From the NCBI GenBank assembly GCA_017792445.1, contig CP051232.1, forward strand, positions 1,943,501-2,007,500: 64,000 nucleotides of DNA. Direction: 5' to 3'. Positions within the stretch are counted from its first letter, which is position 1. Every line of letters begins with the position of its first letter. The notes beneath the pieces are model-generated. The model was given only the letters and a program-made list of their open reading frames with translations, ran no database searches and was not told where the DNA came from. The translations under genes were made by a program, and so were the position numbers. Of the stretch, positions 43,210 to 55,899 are shown piece after piece. The DNA comes from Maritimibacter sp. Lineage in GTDB: Bacteria > Pseudomonadota > Alphaproteobacteria > Rhodobacterales > Rhodobacteraceae.

Positions 43210-45384
43210 ATGCAACGTCGACTGTGGGCCGCCAGCTTGGCGGCGTTCTGCCTTTCGGGGGTGCCGGTTGCGGCACAAACGGACATGCGGCCTTCGCCGC
43301 GTCCGGTGGCCGAAAGCGCCGCAGCCGACGAATCCGATACGACCGTTGTCGAGGAAAACGTCCTGGACGTGACCGAGGCCGAGGTGATGGAGGATCCGGC
43401 TGCAGAGCCTGTGCCGGAAGCCGACGCCGAGGGTGAGGACGTGTCGGACCTTGCGGTGTCACTGACCGACCGGTTGCCGCCGCTACGGCCGGACGACCTG
43501 ATGACCGGTCACGAGTTCCGCGTCGCGCAGGCTGCGGCGGCGCGAAAAGACTGGGAGCTTGCGCTGAAGCTGGCGGGCGCTGCGGCTGATCCGGTGGCGG
43601 TCGACCTGATCGAGTGGCAGCGTTTGCGGTCGGGCGAGGGGACCTTTGCCGACTACCTTGCTTTCCTTGAACGAAACGCGGACTGGCCCGGGCTGGCCTT
43701 GCTGCGCCGGCGGGGCGAGTCGGAGATTCCCGAAGGCGCGGACCCCGAGCAGGTTGTGGCGTACTTCGGGCCTCAGGCGCCGCAGACGGGGCGCGGTGCG
43801 TTCCGGCTGGCGCGGGCGCTGGATGCGCTGGGCCGGGGCGACGACGCCAAGGCCGAGGCGCTGCGCGCATGGCGCGGGATCGAGATGAGCGCGCGGGAGG
43901 AGGACGACTTCCTTGGTGCCTATGCCGAAACGCTGAAAGCCGCGCACGAGGATCGGATGGATTTCCTGCTGTGGGAGCAGGACCGCGATGGCATCCTGCG
44001 CGCCAAGGGGCGCGTCGGCGCGGCGTGGGACGCGCTTGCCGATGCGCGCGAGGCCCTCCAACGCGAGGCCGCCGGTGTCGACACGCTGATCGGCAAGGTA
44101 CCGGCCTCGCTCCAGAATAACGGCGGGCTGGCGTATGACCGGTTCACATGGCGGCTGGAGAAGGGACGTCGCGACGACGCCGCCGACCTGATGATCGAGG
44201 TCAGCACCTCGGCCGAGGCGCTGGGCCGACCTGCCGCCTGGGGCAACTGGCGGCGCATCCTTGCACGGCAGGCGATGCGCGACGGCGACGGGGCGCGGGC
44301 CTATACGCTGGCCAGCCATCACTACATCCCCGCCGACAGCGGAGAATATTCCTATTCGGATCTCGAATGGCTCGCGGGCTACGTGGCGCTTCGCTATCTC
44401 GACGACCCGGCGACAGCACTGACCCATTTCCGCCGGTTCACCGCGTCGGTGTTCACGCCGATTTCGCTTAGCCGGGGCAACTATTGGGAAGGCCGCGCGC
44501 TGGACGCGATGGGCGATGCCGAAGCCGCACAGGCCGAGTATCGCAAGGGCGGCGTGCATCAGACCACTTTCTATGGGCTGCTGGCTGCCGAGAAGGCCGG
44601 GATGGGGATTGACGCCGCGCTGGTGGCCGATGGGCCAGAGCCGGACTGGCGGCAGGCCGGTTTCGCCACGTCGACGGTCTGGCGGGCGGCAAAGCTTTGG
44701 CACGACGCAGGCGAACAGTGGGAAACGATCCGCTTCCTGTCGCATCTGGCAGAGATCGTTCCGACCGAGGAGCTGGTCGCGTTGACCGATGCCACCATGT
44801 CGCTGGGGGATACATTCGTGAGTGTCCGGGTCGCCAAGCAGGCGGCCAGCGAGGGTGTCGTTGCGCCCCGCGCCTATTTCCCGCTGGCAGGCCTTGGGAT
44901 CGACCTGCCGGTCGAAGAGGCGCTGGCGCTGTCGATCGCGCGGCGCGAAAGCGAGTTCAACGTGGGCGCGGTCAGCCCTGCCGGTGCGCGTGGGCTGATG
45001 CAGTTGATGCCGGGCACCGCGAAACTGGTGTCGGGAAAGCTGGGCCTGCCCTACGTCCTGTCGCGGCTGACGACGGACGGGGTCTATAACGCGACGCTGG
45101 GCAGCGCCTATCTTGCCACGCTGATCGAGGAATTCGGGCCGAACTACGCGCTTGTCGCGGCGGGGTACAATGCGGGTCCCGGGCGGCCCCGGCGCTGGGT
45201 GCAGGATTATGGCGATCCGCGTTATCCGGGGACCGACCCGGTGGACTGGGTCGAACACATCCCGTTTCGGGAGACGCGGGACTATGTGATGCGGGTCACC
45301 GAAAGCATTCCGGTCTACCGTGCGCGGCTTACCGGCAAGGCGGGCGGTCCGATCGGGCTTACCGAAATCCTGACAGCGCGCTAG
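43210..45384 (+). CDS. slt: Soluble lytic murein transglycosylase
   Basis: A 724-residue periplasmic enzyme cleaving the MurNAc-GlcNAc bond with 1,6-anhydro product. Signal peptide 1-22 (ending PVAAQ), an acidic linker to about residue 90, then a long alpha-superhelical U/L domain. The C-terminal SLT domain has catalytic Glu580 in [13 protein letters not shown], then [13 protein letters not shown] and the [13 protein letters not shown] motif. Its end overlaps the convergent lpxK end by 26 bases. Confidence 0.94.
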   Translation: MQRRLWAASLAAFCLSGVPVAAQTDMRPSPRPVAESAAADESDTTVVEENVLDVTEAEVMEDPAAEPVPEADAEGEDVSDLAVSLTDRLPPLRPDDLMTGHEFRVAQAAAARKDWELALKLAGAAADPVAVDLIEWQRLRSGEGTFADYLAFLERNADWPGLALLRRRGESEIPEGADPEQVVAYFGPQAPQTGRGAFRLARALDALGRGDDAKAEALRAWRGIEMSAREEDDFLGAYAETLKAAHEDRMDFLLWEQDRDGILRAKGRVGAAWDALADAREALQREAAGVDTLIGKVPASLQNNGGLAYDRFTWRLEKGRRDDAADLMIEVSTSAEALGRPAAWGNWRRILARQAMRDGDGARAYTLASHHYIPADSGEYSYSDLEWLAGYVALRYLDDPATALTHFRRFTASVFTPISLSRGNYWEGRALDAMGDAEAAQAEYRKGGVHQTTFYGLLAAEKAGMGIDAALVADGPEPDWRQAGFATSTVWRAAKLWHDAGEQWETIRFLSHLAEIVPTEELVALTDATMSLGDTFVSVRVAKQAASEGVVAPRAYFPLAGLGIDLPVEEALALSIARRESEFNVGAVSPAGARGLMQLMPGTAKLVSGKLGLPYVLSRLTTDGVYNATLGSAYLATLIEEFGPNYALVAAGYNAGPGRPRRWVQDYGDPRYPGTDPVDWVEHIPFRETRDYVMRVTESIPVYRARLTGKAGGPIGLTEILTAR

Positions 45385-46357
45385 AGACAAGGGCGTCCAG
45401 CGGCGCCCAGTCGTCCAGTTCCAGCCGCACCGGCACGGTCAGCACCTTCTGCCGGAAGCTTTTCGGCAGGCGGACGGCGTCCTTTTCCGTGGTCACAAGC
45501 TGTGCGCCCAGCAGCGCCGCCTCGTTCTCCAGCCGGGTCATCAGCGGTTCGGTCAGGGGCTGGTGATCCCCCAAAGGCTCGGCGCGGCGCAGGTTTGCGC
45601 CAAGGCCGCGCAGAGTGGCGAAGAATTTCTCGGGATGGCCGATCCCCGCGAAGGCAAGGACGTCGAGCCCCTGCCAGTCCATCCCGGTCTGCAGCGGTTG
45701 CAGCGCGCCGGTCAGGTGGGGCAGGTGGATGCGGTCGCCCCATGTCGCCCCGAACCGCTTTTGCGCCTTGGCGTCGCCGATGGACAGCATCGCGTCGGCA
45801 CGGGACAGGCCGGTATCGACCGGTTCGCGGAGGGGGCCGGCGGGAATGACGCGGCCATTGCCAAAGCCGGCGCGGGCGTCGACGACGACCAGCGACAGGT
45901 CGCGGTGTACGGCGGGCGACTGAAAGCCATCGTCCAGCAGGATGGCCTGCGCACCGGCATCCTCGGCTGCACGAACCCCGGCGGCGCGGTCCTTGGCGAC
46001 CCAGACAGGACCGAAGGCGGCGATCAACAGGGGCTCGTCACCCGTTGCGGCGGCGGTGTGCTTGCGCTCGTCGACCCGCAACGGGCCTTCTGCAGAGCCG
46101 CCGTAGCCGCGTGTGACGACATGCGCTTCGATCCCCTGCGACTGAAGCCGCGACAACAGGGCGATGACGGTCGGCGTCTTGCCGGTGCCGCCCGCGTTGA
46201 TGTTGCCGACGCAGATCACCGGCACGCGGGCGCGGTAGCCCCCGGTCGCGACGCGGCGGGCGGTGGCGCGGGCGTAGAGGTGGGCGAGTGGCGACAGGGC
46301 GCGGGCCTGCCAGCCGGGGTGCGAGGGCGGCGCGGACCAGAAGCGGGGCGGGCGCAT
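45359..46357 (-). CDS. lpxK: Tetraacyldisaccharide 4'-kinase
   Basis: A 332-residue membrane-associated kinase that phosphorylates the 4' position of the lipid A precursor. The P-loop is [15 protein letters not shown] near residue 50, with [42 protein letters not shown] (DDGFQ motif) and [14 protein letters not shown] downstream. The N-terminal hydrophobic/basic helix anchors it to the inner membrane. Its ATG overlaps the stop of the Kdo-transferase-like gene by one base, so lipid A genes are co-transcribed. Confidence 0.96.
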   Translation of the reverse strand: MRPPRFWSAPPSHPGWQARALSPLAHLYARATARRVATGGYRARVPVICVGNINAGGTGKTPTVIALLSRLQSQGIEAHVVTRGYGGSAEGPLRVDERKHTAAATGDEPLLIAAFGPVWVAKDRAAGVRAAEDAGAQAILLDDGFQSPAVHRDLSLVVVDARAGFGNGRVIPAGPLREPVDTGLSRADAMLSIGDAKAQKRFGATWGDRIHLPHLTGALQPLQTGMDWQGLDVLAFAGIGHPEKFFATLRGLGANLRRAEPLGDHQPLTEPLMTRLENEAALLGAQLVTTEKDAVRLPKSFRQKVLTVPVRLELDDWAPLDALVSSALSGFR

Positions 46358-47646
46358 CAGCCGTCCTCGAGCGCGTCGAGTTCGGACAGGACAAGATCCA
46401 TCGCGCGGTCTGTCACCTCGGCGCCGGACGTGCAGACCTTCCACGCCTCGTGCGCCATCGTGGCGGCGACATCGGGCGACAGCAGGTCTTCCAGCGCGTC
46501 GTAAAGCTGTTCGGGGTTCCGCACCATCCGGGTGGCGCCCGCAGAGGCCAGCCGTCCATAAGCGCGGCGATAGTTGCGGACGTTGGGACCATGGATGATC
46601 GCAGAGCCAAGCGCAGCAGGCTCGAACGGGTTCACCCCGCCGGATGCCTCAAGCGACTGGCCAAGGAAAGAGACAGCGGCAAGGCGATACCACAGGCCCA
46701 GTTCCTCGATGCTGTCCGCGATGTAGATCTGCGTTTCGGGTTCGGGTTCTTCGCCCGCCGAGCGCAGGGCGGTCATGAAGCCCTGATCCTGCAATGCCGC
46801 CTGCAACTCGGGGCCTGCATCCGGTCCATCGGGATGATCGGTTTCTTCGGGGACGAGGATCAGCAACAGCCGGTGCGTGCGCCGCAGCGCCTGCCGGTGC
46901 GCGTCGAGCACCGGTTCAAGCTCGTCGTCGGCCGTTCTGACCGCCAGCCAGACCGGCCGCCCTTCGAGCTCTTCGGCAAGCGAGTCGCGTTCTGCCTGGT
47001 TGCAGGGCAGCGCGGCAGTGCCTTCCTCGAGATAGCCGATGACCTCGGTCCGGGCAGGGTCGGCGCCAAGGCGGCGCAGCGACCCGGCCTTGACCCGGTC
47101 GCCGGTGATCACGTTCCGGAAGTCCGACAGGATCGACCCCGACAGCGACGGCCAGAACCGCCAGCCGTGCGGTTCGGACGGGGCGGTATGGGCATCGACG
47201 AAGAACATCGGGATGTTGCGCTTGTTGGTCTGCGCGACCAAGGCGGGGCGCACGTCCGGCTCGGTCCACAGCGACAGGGTCGGCTGCCAGTGGTCGAGGA
47301 ACCGCCGTACCGGCGGCGAGGCATCGTCCGGCGCCAGTTGAGACAGGGCGTCGCGCGTGCCGTCACGCCGTTTCTCGGCGGTGGTCGTGAACAGGATGTT
47401 CAGTTCCGACCGCTCAGAGCGCAGGCGGTGCGCCAGTTCGCGGGCAGCCAGCGCGTGGCTGTCCTGACCGGTGTGAATCCACAGAAGCGGGCCCTTGGGG
47501 CGGGGCGCGGACGCCTCGCCGTTCCGCTCGCCGGCAAGGATGCGGGCGGTCTCGGCGCCGTCTTGCGGCGCGACGGGTTTGCGCGCGGCCCTGCGGGACC
47601 GCGCTCGGGTGGCCAGATACAGCTTGAGAGACAGCGAATTGGCCAT
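46357..47646 (-). CDS. Kdo transferase (WaaA)-like glycosyltransferase, divergent active site
   Basis: A 429-residue GT-B protein similar to WaaA/KdtA, which attaches Kdo to lipid A in the cytoplasmic leaflet. Similar segments: [14 protein letters not shown] (cf. METELWPN), [51 protein letters not shown]. The segment that in WaaA reads HSVSVGE and holds the catalytic Glu is HTGQD at 58-62 here, so that Glu appears to be replaced by Gln61. It may be a paralogue with another role or a non-catalytic partner. Start at MANSLSLK with TAAGG upstream. Confidence 0.8.
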   Translation of the reverse strand: MANSLSLKLYLATRARSRRAARKPVAPQDGAETARILAGERNGEASAPRPKGPLLWIHTGQDSHALAARELAHRLRSERSELNILFTTTAEKRRDGTRDALSQLAPDDASPPVRRFLDHWQPTLSLWTEPDVRPALVAQTNKRNIPMFFVDAHTAPSEPHGWRFWPSLSGSILSDFRNVITGDRVKAGSLRRLGADPARTEVIGYLEEGTAALPCNQAERDSLAEELEGRPVWLAVRTADDELEPVLDAHRQALRRTHRLLLILVPEETDHPDGPDAGPELQAALQDQGFMTALRSAGEEPEPETQIYIADSIEELGLWYRLAAVSFLGQSLEASGGVNPFEPAALGSAIIHGPNVRNYRRAYGRLASAGATRMVRNPEQLYDALEDLLSPDVAATMAHEAWKVCTSGAEVTDRAMDLVLSELDALEDG

Positions 47647-47657
47647 GCGGCGATGCC

Positions 47658-47903
47658 TTAGCTGTCGAGTTCCTCGGTCGAGGACGCCTCGGCTTCCTCG
47701 TCGCGCAGGCGGTGGAGGTGGGCGATGAAGTAACGCATGTGGGCGTTGTCCACGGTGCGCTGGGCCGCCGACTTCCACGCGTCATAGGCCGTGGCGTAGT
47801 TCGGGAAGATCCCGACGATGTCGATCTCGTCGACGTTGGAGAACACGGTTTTGGACGGGTCGACGAGTTCGCCGCCAAAGACGAGGTGCAGACGTTGGGT
47901 CAT
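47658..47903 (-). CDS. DUF4170 domain-containing protein
   Basis: An 81-residue soluble protein of the alphaproteobacterial DUF4170 family. The pattern LHLVFGGELVDPSKTVF, DIVGIFPNYATAYDAWKSAA and AHMRYFIAHLHRL is typical. Function unknown, but it sits 11 bases upstream of the Kdo-transferase-like and lpxK genes and is found with lipid A genes in relatives, so a link to LPS assembly is plausible (inference). Confidence 0.88.
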   Translation of the reverse strand: MTQRLHLVFGGELVDPSKTVFSNVDEIDIVGIFPNYATAYDAWKSAAQRTVDNAHMRYFIAHLHRLRDEEAEASSTEELDS

Positions 47904-47998
47904 GGCATTTCCTTCCCGATTTCAGCCGCAACCTAGTCAACCGGGGGGCGGGGGGAAAGAGCGATTGGCCCGCCCGGAGGCGCGACCGGATGCGCGAA

Positions 47999-48022
47999 GG
48001 CCCCGCCGTTGCCGGCGGGGCC
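47999..48022 (-). terminator. Terminator of clpB
   Basis: A perfect 9-bp stem GGCCCCGCC/GGCGGGGCC with a 6-base loop, 23 bases past the clpB stop. The minus-strand tail is CCTTCGC, so the U-tract is poor but the stem is strong. Confidence 0.65.
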
Positions 48023-48045
48023 CTGCTGTCGTCATAGGTGGCAGG

Positions 48046-50661
<2,616 letters not shown>

Positions 50662-50736
50662 CGCACTCTCCTTATCAAAGCACCCATTGTCGGAAACGCC
50701 CGTCATCGGCACGTCCCCCCTCGGGCCTCGATAAGG

Positions 50737-50765
50737 ATTTGGGCGTTGCGGAATGCGGTTTCAAG
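50737..50765 (-). promoter_or_regulatory. Candidate RpoH (sigma-32) promoter of clpB
   Basis: On the minus strand, CTTGAAA (50765-50759), 15 bases, then CCCAAAT (50743-50737). This fits the heat-shock -35 consensus exactly and the -10 loosely, and would give a leader of about 70 bases to the clpB ATG. Confidence 0.55.
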
Positions 50766-50867
50766 ACAGGCGCATGTGCGATTTGTGCAAGCCGATTGGA
50801 ACCTTGGGAGGGCTCGCGCGTATATCTTGTAGCAAGGCCGATACCGGCCACCAGAAGGAGCAGTCCC

Positions 50868-51080
50868 ATGACAGCCATCGCAGGCGTGGACGACGTGATC
50901 TTCGACCCGACCACGCGTCGATTCATCGGCCAGGTCCATCTTTCCCCGACCGCCGGGCGCCGCCCGCTTCGGATTTCGGCGCCGGGACATCCCGCGTGGA
51001 GCCACCGCCGCATCAGCCGCGCGCTTATCGCCGCCGCGACGTCGCAGCAAAAACAGGAGCGGTCCGATGCAGATCTTTGA
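50868..51080 (+). CDS. Small protein, possible paralogue of the next gene (copy A)
   Basis: A 70-residue basic protein with a good ribosome site (AGAAGGAG, 7 bases before the ATG). No known family. Its core VDDVIFDPTTRRFIGQVHL and PLRISAPGHPAW parallels VTDMHYDADFDRVEAAVAL and IRLRTSQP of the downstream gene, so the two may be diverged tandem copies of a small beta-rich domain. It overlaps that gene by 14 bases. Divergent from clpB. Function unknown. Confidence 0.6.
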   Translation: MTAIAGVDDVIFDPTTRRFIGQVHLSPTAGRRPLRISAPGHPAWSHRRISRALIAAATSQQKQERSDADL

Positions 51081-51306
51081 GACCCGCGTGACGGACATGC
51101 ACTATGACGCCGACTTCGACCGGGTCGAAGCGGCCGTGGCCCTTATCGTCAAGCCGCAGGCCGGTCAGCCCGCGCGCCGGATCCGGCTTCGCACGAGCCA
51201 GCCGCTGAAGGGCGCCACGCCGGTCGAGGAACGGCTTGCCGCCGACGCCCAGCGGCTTGCCCTGCGGATGGACGCGCAACGCCATCCCGGACCGCACCAC
51301 GCTTGA
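51067..51306 (+). CDS. Small protein, possible paralogue of the previous gene (copy B)
   Basis: A 79-residue protein preceded by AGGAGCGG inside the end of the previous gene. Predicted N-terminal beta strands (FETRVTDMHYDADF, EAAVALIVKP, RRIRLRTSQPL) and a C-terminal helix (VEERLAADAQRLALRM). No family recognised. Its similarity to the preceding gene product is by eye and needs alignment. Followed 55 bases later by pyrF, which may share the transcript. Confidence 0.65.
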   Translation: MQIFETRVTDMHYDADFDRVEAAVALIVKPQAGQPARRIRLRTSQPLKGATPVEERLAADAQRLALRMDAQRHPGPHHA

Positions 51307-51360
51307 CGCAGAGGCGCTAAACGAGGACATAGGCGCGACCCCACCGAAACGGAGAGCGCC

Positions 51361-52086
51361 ATGTCCCTGCCCATGCCCAAGGACGACCTGTACCCGGCTG
51401 CCGACGACCGGCTGATCGCCGCCCTCGACGTGCCGAACGCGCTGGAGGCGCTGGAGCTGACCAATCGGATCGGCGACGCGGTGTCGTTCTACAAGATCGG
51501 GCTGGGGATGCTGACCGGCGGCGGGCTGGCCCTTGCCAACGAACTGAAGCAAGAGCACGGCAAGCGCATCTTCCTTGACATGAAGCTGTTCGACATCTCT
51601 GCGACGGTGGAAGCGGCCGTGCGCGGACTGGCGCAATTCGATCTGGATTTCCTGACGGTGCAGGGCGACCCGGCCGTTGTCGCGGCGGCCAAGGAGGGCG
51701 CGGCGAAGTCCGACATGAAGATCCTCGCGGTGACGGTTTTGACATCTTACGACCGTGGCGATCTGGACGACGCCCAGTATCGCGCGGGCGACGTGGCCGA
51801 GATCGTGGTGGACCGCGCCGGTCGCGCTTTCGATGCGGGCGCCGACGGCGTCATTTCCTCGCCGCACGAAGCGGCGGCGATCAGGGCGCTGGGCAATTCC
51901 GCCGGCAAGCTGATCGTGACGCCCGGCGTGCGGCCGTCCGGTTCGGCGGTGGGCGATCAGAAACGGATCGCGACGCCCGCCAGCGCCATCGGCGACGGCG
52001 CCGATCACATCGTGGTAGGCCGCCCGATCTGGACCGCGCAGGACCCCCGCGCCGCGGCGCAGGCCATCGTGGCAGAGCTGCCCTAG
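51361..52086 (+). CDS. pyrF: Orotidine 5'-phosphate decarboxylase
   Basis: A 241-residue TIM-barrel enzyme converting OMP to UMP, the last step of pyrimidine synthesis. The catalytic Asp-Lys-Asp set is in IFLDMKLFDISATV; the substrate Asp is in LIAALDVPNALEAL near the start, and the phosphate loop in VTPGVRPSGSAVGDQKRIATP ends with VGRPIWTAQDPRAA. Length and motifs are standard for the bacterial short form. Confidence 0.97.
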   Translation: MSLPMPKDDLYPAADDRLIAALDVPNALEALELTNRIGDAVSFYKIGLGMLTGGGLALANELKQEHGKRIFLDMKLFDISATVEAAVRGLAQFDLDFLTVQGDPAVVAAAKEGAAKSDMKILAVTVLTSYDRGDLDDAQYRAGDVAEIVVDRAGRAFDAGADGVISSPHEAAAIRALGNSAGKLIVTPGVRPSGSAVGDQKRIATPASAIGDGADHIVVGRPIWTAQDPRAAAQAIVAELP

Positions 52087-52204
52087 CCACCTTATCTGCA
52101 CTCAGGGACGACCGACACCGTCGCCGCACGGGCGTCGCCCGCTTGCAGGCGCGCGCGGGCGGGACTAGGTGGAGTGCAGTCCGAAGCCACGAAAGTTCCC
52201 GCGT

Positions 52205-53551
52205 ATGTCCGACCGTCTCGCCGCCCTGACCGACCGCCTGCTTGACGCCGCCCGCAAGGCCGGCGCCGAGAGCGCCGACGCCATCGCGGTCGAGGGGACG
52301 TCGATCAACATCGATGTGCGGGGCGGCAAGCTGGAACAGGCGGAACGCTCGGAAGGGACCGACATCGGCCTTCGCGTGCTGATCGGGCGGAAGCAGGCCA
52401 GTGTTTCGGCCTCTGACACCTCGGACGAGACCATTGCCCAGATGGCCGAGCGCGCCGTCGCCATGGCGAAGGAAGCCCCGGAAGATCCGAACGCCGGACT
52501 TGCCGGGGCCGAACAGCTTGCCCGCGATTGGGACGTCGCCGCGCTGGATCTCGACGATCCCTCGGAAGAGCCCGACCCGCAGACGCTTGAAGACCGCGCG
52601 CGGGTTGCCGAGGCTGCGGCGCTTGACGTGAGCGGCGTCAGCCAAAGCGACGGGGCCAGTGCCGGATACGGTCGGCGGGCGCATCATCTTGCCGCGACCA
52701 ACGGCTTTTCGGGCGGCTATGCACGGACCAGCCATGGCGTGTCCTGCACCGCGATCACCGGGACCGGCACCGGCATGGAACGCGACCACGCGTTCGAGTC
52801 GCGTCTGCATGCCGCTGACATGCCCGCCGCAGAAGAAATCGGCCGTCTCGCGGGCGAACGCGCTGCCGCGCTGGCGGGGATGCGGCGCCCGAAGACCGGC
52901 GCATTCCCGGTGCTGTACGATGAACGCATCTCGTCGGGGCTGATCAGCCACCTTCTGTCCGCGATCAACGGCACCGCCGTCGCCCGTGGCGCAAGCTGGC
53001 TGCGGGATGCGATGGGGCAGCAGGTTCTGCCTGACTGGCTGTCGATCACCGAAGATCCGCACCGTCCCCGCGCCGCCTCGTCCCGTCCGTTCGATGCCGA
53101 GGGGCTGCCGACCGCGCGCCGCCAGATCGTCGAGAACGGCCAGCTGCGCGGCTGGGTTCTGGATCTTGCCACCGGCCGCAAGCTGGGCCTGTCCAGCACC
53201 GCCAACGCAACGCGCGGCACCAGCAGTCCGCCGTCGCCGGGCGTGTTCAATATCGAACTGACCGCCGGCCTGAAATCGCGCGCCGAGTTGATGGCCGAGA
53301 TGGGCACCGGGCTGATGGTCACGTCTATGCTGGGCAGCTCGATCAACCCGACGACCGGCGACTATTCCCGTGGGGCGTCCGGCTTCTGGATCGAGAATGG
53401 CGAGATCGCCTATCCGGTCAATGAATGCACGCTGGCCGGCAACTTGCGCGACATGCTGATGCGGATCACCCCGGCGAACGACGCGCGGGCGCACCGCAGC
53501 TATCGCGTGCCCTCGCTTCTGGTCGAAGGGCTGACCCTTGCCGGAGAGTGA
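52205..53551 (+). CDS. pmbA: Metalloprotease-related PmbA/TldE subunit
   Basis: A 448-residue member of the TldD/PmbA family. TldD and TldE form a heterodimeric zinc protease that processes modified peptides; TldE (PmbA) is the non-catalytic subunit, and it lacks the HExxxH motif here too. Signatures: INIDVRGGKLEQAERSEGTD, GASGFWIENGEIAYPVNECTL, AGNLRDMLMRI, and the STANATRGTSSPPSPGVFN segment. Start at MSDRLAAL; TldD is not in the window. The downstream cysQ-like gene starts inside its end. Confidence 0.94.
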   Translation: MSDRLAALTDRLLDAARKAGAESADAIAVEGTSINIDVRGGKLEQAERSEGTDIGLRVLIGRKQASVSASDTSDETIAQMAERAVAMAKEAPEDPNAGLAGAEQLARDWDVAALDLDDPSEEPDPQTLEDRARVAEAAALDVSGVSQSDGASAGYGRRAHHLAATNGFSGGYARTSHGVSCTAITGTGTGMERDHAFESRLHAADMPAAEEIGRLAGERAAALAGMRRPKTGAFPVLYDERISSGLISHLLSAINGTAVARGASWLRDAMGQQVLPDWLSITEDPHRPRAASSRPFDAEGLPTARRQIVENGQLRGWVLDLATGRKLGLSSTANATRGTSSPPSPGVFNIELTAGLKSRAELMAEMGTGLMVTSMLGSSINPTTGDYSRGASGFWIENGEIAYPVNECTLAGNLRDMLMRITPANDARAHRSYRVPSLLVEGLTLAGE

Positions 53552-54317
53552 TGCCGACCTGCTGTCGGTCGCCGCAGAAGAAGCCGCGAAGATCGCGCTT
53601 CGATACTGGCGCAGCGACCAGACGATCCGCGACAAGGGCAACGGTGCGGGGCCGGTCAGCGAGGGCGACCTTGCCGTCGATACCTACCTGCGCAAGACCC
53701 TGACCGCGGCGCGTCCGGACTATGGCTGGCTGTCAGAGGAAACGCCGGACAATCCAGAGCGGCTGTCTGCGAAACGGGTGTTCATCGTCGATCCCATCGA
53801 CGGCACACGGGCTTATATCGACGGGCAGACCACCTGGGCGCATTCGCTTGCCGTGGTCGAAAACGGGCGGACCATTGCCGCGGTGGTGCATCTGCCGAAA
53901 CTGGACAAGACCTATCGCGCCAAGCTTGGCGGCGGCGCGTTGCTGAACGGCAAGCCGCTTGCCGCGTCCCGACGCGCTGCATTGGATGGGGCCGAGGTTC
54001 TGGCGTCGCGTCCCGTGATGGATGCAGCGCACTGGCCGGGCGGCGTTCCGAACATCGAACGGCATTTCCGTCCGTCGCTTGCCTACCGGCTGTGTCTTGT
54101 GGCGGAGGGGCGGTTCGACGCGATGATCACGCTGCGCCCGACTTGGGATTGGGACATCGCGGCTGGCGTTCTGATCGCAGCCGAGTCGGGTGCGCTGGCC
54201 ACCGATGCGGCGGGTGCGGCGCTGAAATTCAATTCGCAGGGCGCGCAGAGCCCCGGCTGCATCGTGGCTTCGTCTGCCATGCACAAGGCCTTTCTGGACC
54301 ACCTCGGACACGGCTGA
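53538..54317 (+). CDS. 3'(2'),5'-bisphosphate nucleotidase CysQ / inositol monophosphatase family
   Basis: A 259-residue lithium-sensitive phosphatase family member. Metal motifs: the Glu of [24 protein letters not shown] (DPIDGT) and the [16 protein letters not shown]sp. CysQ-type members hydrolyse PAP during sulfate assimilation; inositol or other sugar phosphates are alternatives. Start is a TTG at 53538 with GAAGGG 7 bases upstream, inside the end of pmbA; the ATG at 53551 is in another frame. Confidence 0.88.
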   Translation: MPESDADLLSVAAEEAAKIALRYWRSDQTIRDKGNGAGPVSEGDLAVDTYLRKTLTAARPDYGWLSEETPDNPERLSAKRVFIVDPIDGTRAYIDGQTTWAHSLAVVENGRTIAAVVHLPKLDKTYRAKLGGGALLNGKPLAASRRAALDGAEVLASRPVMDAAHWPGGVPNIERHFRPSLAYRLCLVAEGRFDAMITLRPTWDWDIAAGVLIAAESGALATDAAGAALKFNSQGAQSPGCIVASSAMHKAFLDHLGHG

Positions 54318-54354
54318 CGCAGTTGCAGAATGCGGCTTGAGGCTTTCACGAGAT

Positions 54355-54376
54355 TTGATATGTTATAACGTATCAA
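54355..54376 (+). promoter_or_regulatory. Zur-like operator of the COG0523 gene
   Basis: A near-perfect 22-bp palindrome: arms TTGATA and TATCAA around a central GTTATAAC, with a single mismatched pair. It fits the GTTATAAC-centred Zur boxes described for Alphaproteobacteria and lies 14 bases before the GTPase start. No zur gene is in the window. Confidence 0.75.
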
Positions 54377-54390
54377 GCTTGGAGCCAGCA

Positions 54391-55599
54391 ATGCCAACCA
54401 CCGACACCCGTCTTCCTGTCACCGTCCTGTCCGGTTTTCTTGGCGCCGGGAAGACTACGCTGCTGAACGACGTACTGAACAATCGCGAGGGTCGGCGCGT
54501 CGCCGTGATCGTCAACGATATGTCCGAAGTGAACATCGACGCGGACCTTGTGCGGGACGGCGGCGCGGACCTGTCGCAGACCGAAGAAAAGCTGGTCGAG
54601 ATGACCAACGGGTGCATCTGCTGCACCCTTCGCGACGACCTATTGATCGAGGTGCGCCGTCTCGCCGCCGAAGGGCGTTTCGACTATCTGCTGATCGAAT
54701 CGACCGGCGTGTCAGAGCCCCTGCCGGTCGCCGCGACGTTCGAGTTCCGCGACGCGGCGGGCGAAAGCCTGTCGGATGTCGCGCGGCTGGATACGATGGT
54801 GACCGTCGTCGACACGGTGAACCTGCTGCAGGACTATGCCAGCCACGACTTCATTGCCGACCGGGGCGAGAGCATGGGCGAAGGCGACGACCGGTCGCTG
54901 GTCGATCTGCTGGTCGACCAGATCGAGTTCGCCGACGTGGTCGTCTTGAACAAGGTCTCCGCCGCGGGGCCGCAGCGGGTCGACGCGGCGCGCAAGATCG
55001 TCACCGCACTGAACCCGGATGCGCGGATCATCGAGACGGACTACTCGCAGGTGCCCGCCACCGAGATTTTCGACACGGGTCTGTTCGACTTCGAAACCGC
55101 GCACGAGCATCCTCTGTGGGCCAAGGAGCTGTATGGCTTCGCGGATCACGTGCCGGAAACCGAGGAATACGGTGTCTCGTCCTTCGTCTACCGCGCACGG
55201 GCGCCGTTCGATCCGGTGAAGATCCATGCGGTGCTGACCGGGCCCTTGCCCGGCGTGATCCGCGCAAAGGGCCATTTCTGGATCGCGACCCGCCCCGACT
55301 GGCTGGCCGAGTTCTCGATGGCCGGCGCGCTGAGCACCGTGAAACCGCTGGGGCGCTGGTGGGCGACAGTGCCGAAAGAGCGTCGGCCGGATCACCCCTA
55401 TATCCGCGAGAACTGGATGGAGCCGTGGGGCGACCGGCGGCAAGAGCTGGTGTTCATCGGCTCGGGCATGAACCGCGAGGCTCTGGTTGCGTCGCTGGAC
55501 GCGGCGCTTCTGGACACGGCGCAGGATTTCACGCCGTCGGACTGGACTGATCTTGCCGACCCGTTCCCCGGCTGGCGCGAGGCGTCGCAAGCGGCATGA
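54391..55599 (+). CDS. COG0523 G3E-family GTPase (zinc metallochaperone, CobW/ZagA-like)
   Basis: A 402-residue G3E GTPase. Walker [13 protein letters not shown] (residues 15-26), the CxCC metal motif in [11 protein letters not shown] (Cys75, 77, 78), Walker B-like [15 protein letters not shown], and NKVS as the base motif. The C-terminal CobW domain starts near residue 265 ([16 protein letters not shown]). Members act as zinc chaperones during zinc limitation. The Zur-like box immediately upstream supports a zinc rather than cobalt role. GGAG precedes the ATG; overlaps the next gene by 4 bases. Confidence 0.92.
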   Translation: MPTTDTRLPVTVLSGFLGAGKTTLLNDVLNNREGRRVAVIVNDMSEVNIDADLVRDGGADLSQTEEKLVEMTNGCICCTLRDDLLIEVRRLAAEGRFDYLLIESTGVSEPLPVAATFEFRDAAGESLSDVARLDTMVTVVDTVNLLQDYASHDFIADRGESMGEGDDRSLVDLLVDQIEFADVVVLNKVSAAGPQRVDAARKIVTALNPDARIIETDYSQVPATEIFDTGLFDFETAHEHPLWAKELYGFADHVPETEEYGVSSFVYRARAPFDPVKIHAVLTGPLPGVIRAKGHFWIATRPDWLAEFSMAGALSTVKPLGRWWATVPKERRPDHPYIRENWMEPWGDRRQELVFIGSGMNREALVASLDAALLDTAQDFTPSDWTDLADPFPGWREASQAA

Positions 55600-55895
55600 G
55601 GCGCGGAAACGATACATGCTCGCTGCCGCGCAGGCGGCGGGCGGTGAACCCGATGGCCGAGTACGACCGCCTGCCGGCGGACCTGCGTCGATGGCTGAAC
55701 GGTGCGGCATTGCCGTGGTCGCCGCGCTCGGCGCTTCGGGCGTGGCAGGGTGCGCTGCGGGACGCAGGCGGCGATGCGGCTTCGGCCGCGCGGGCGCTGT
55801 CCGGCATCGAAGAGCGGCTTTTGCAGCGCGATGCGGCGAAGGTCTGGGGCGCATCGCATCCCAAGACCGCGCGCGGGGCGGTGACGGCGCAATAG
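55596..55895 (+). CDS. DUF6525-like small protein
   Basis: A 99-residue basic protein overlapping the GTPase gene end (ATGA). The opening [20 protein letters not shown] and following [20 protein letters not shown] resemble the Rhodobacteraceae family DUF6525, of unknown function. A helical C-terminus ([19 protein letters not shown]) follows. Being translationally coupled to a zinc GTPase suggests a role in the same response, but nothing in the sequence binds metal obviously (one Cys only). Confidence 0.75.
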   Translation: MRRGNDTCSLPRRRRAVNPMAEYDRLPADLRRWLNGAALPWSPRSALRAWQGALRDAGGDAASAARALSGIEERLLQRDAAKVWGASHPKTARGAVTAQ

Positions 55896-55899
55896 AAAA

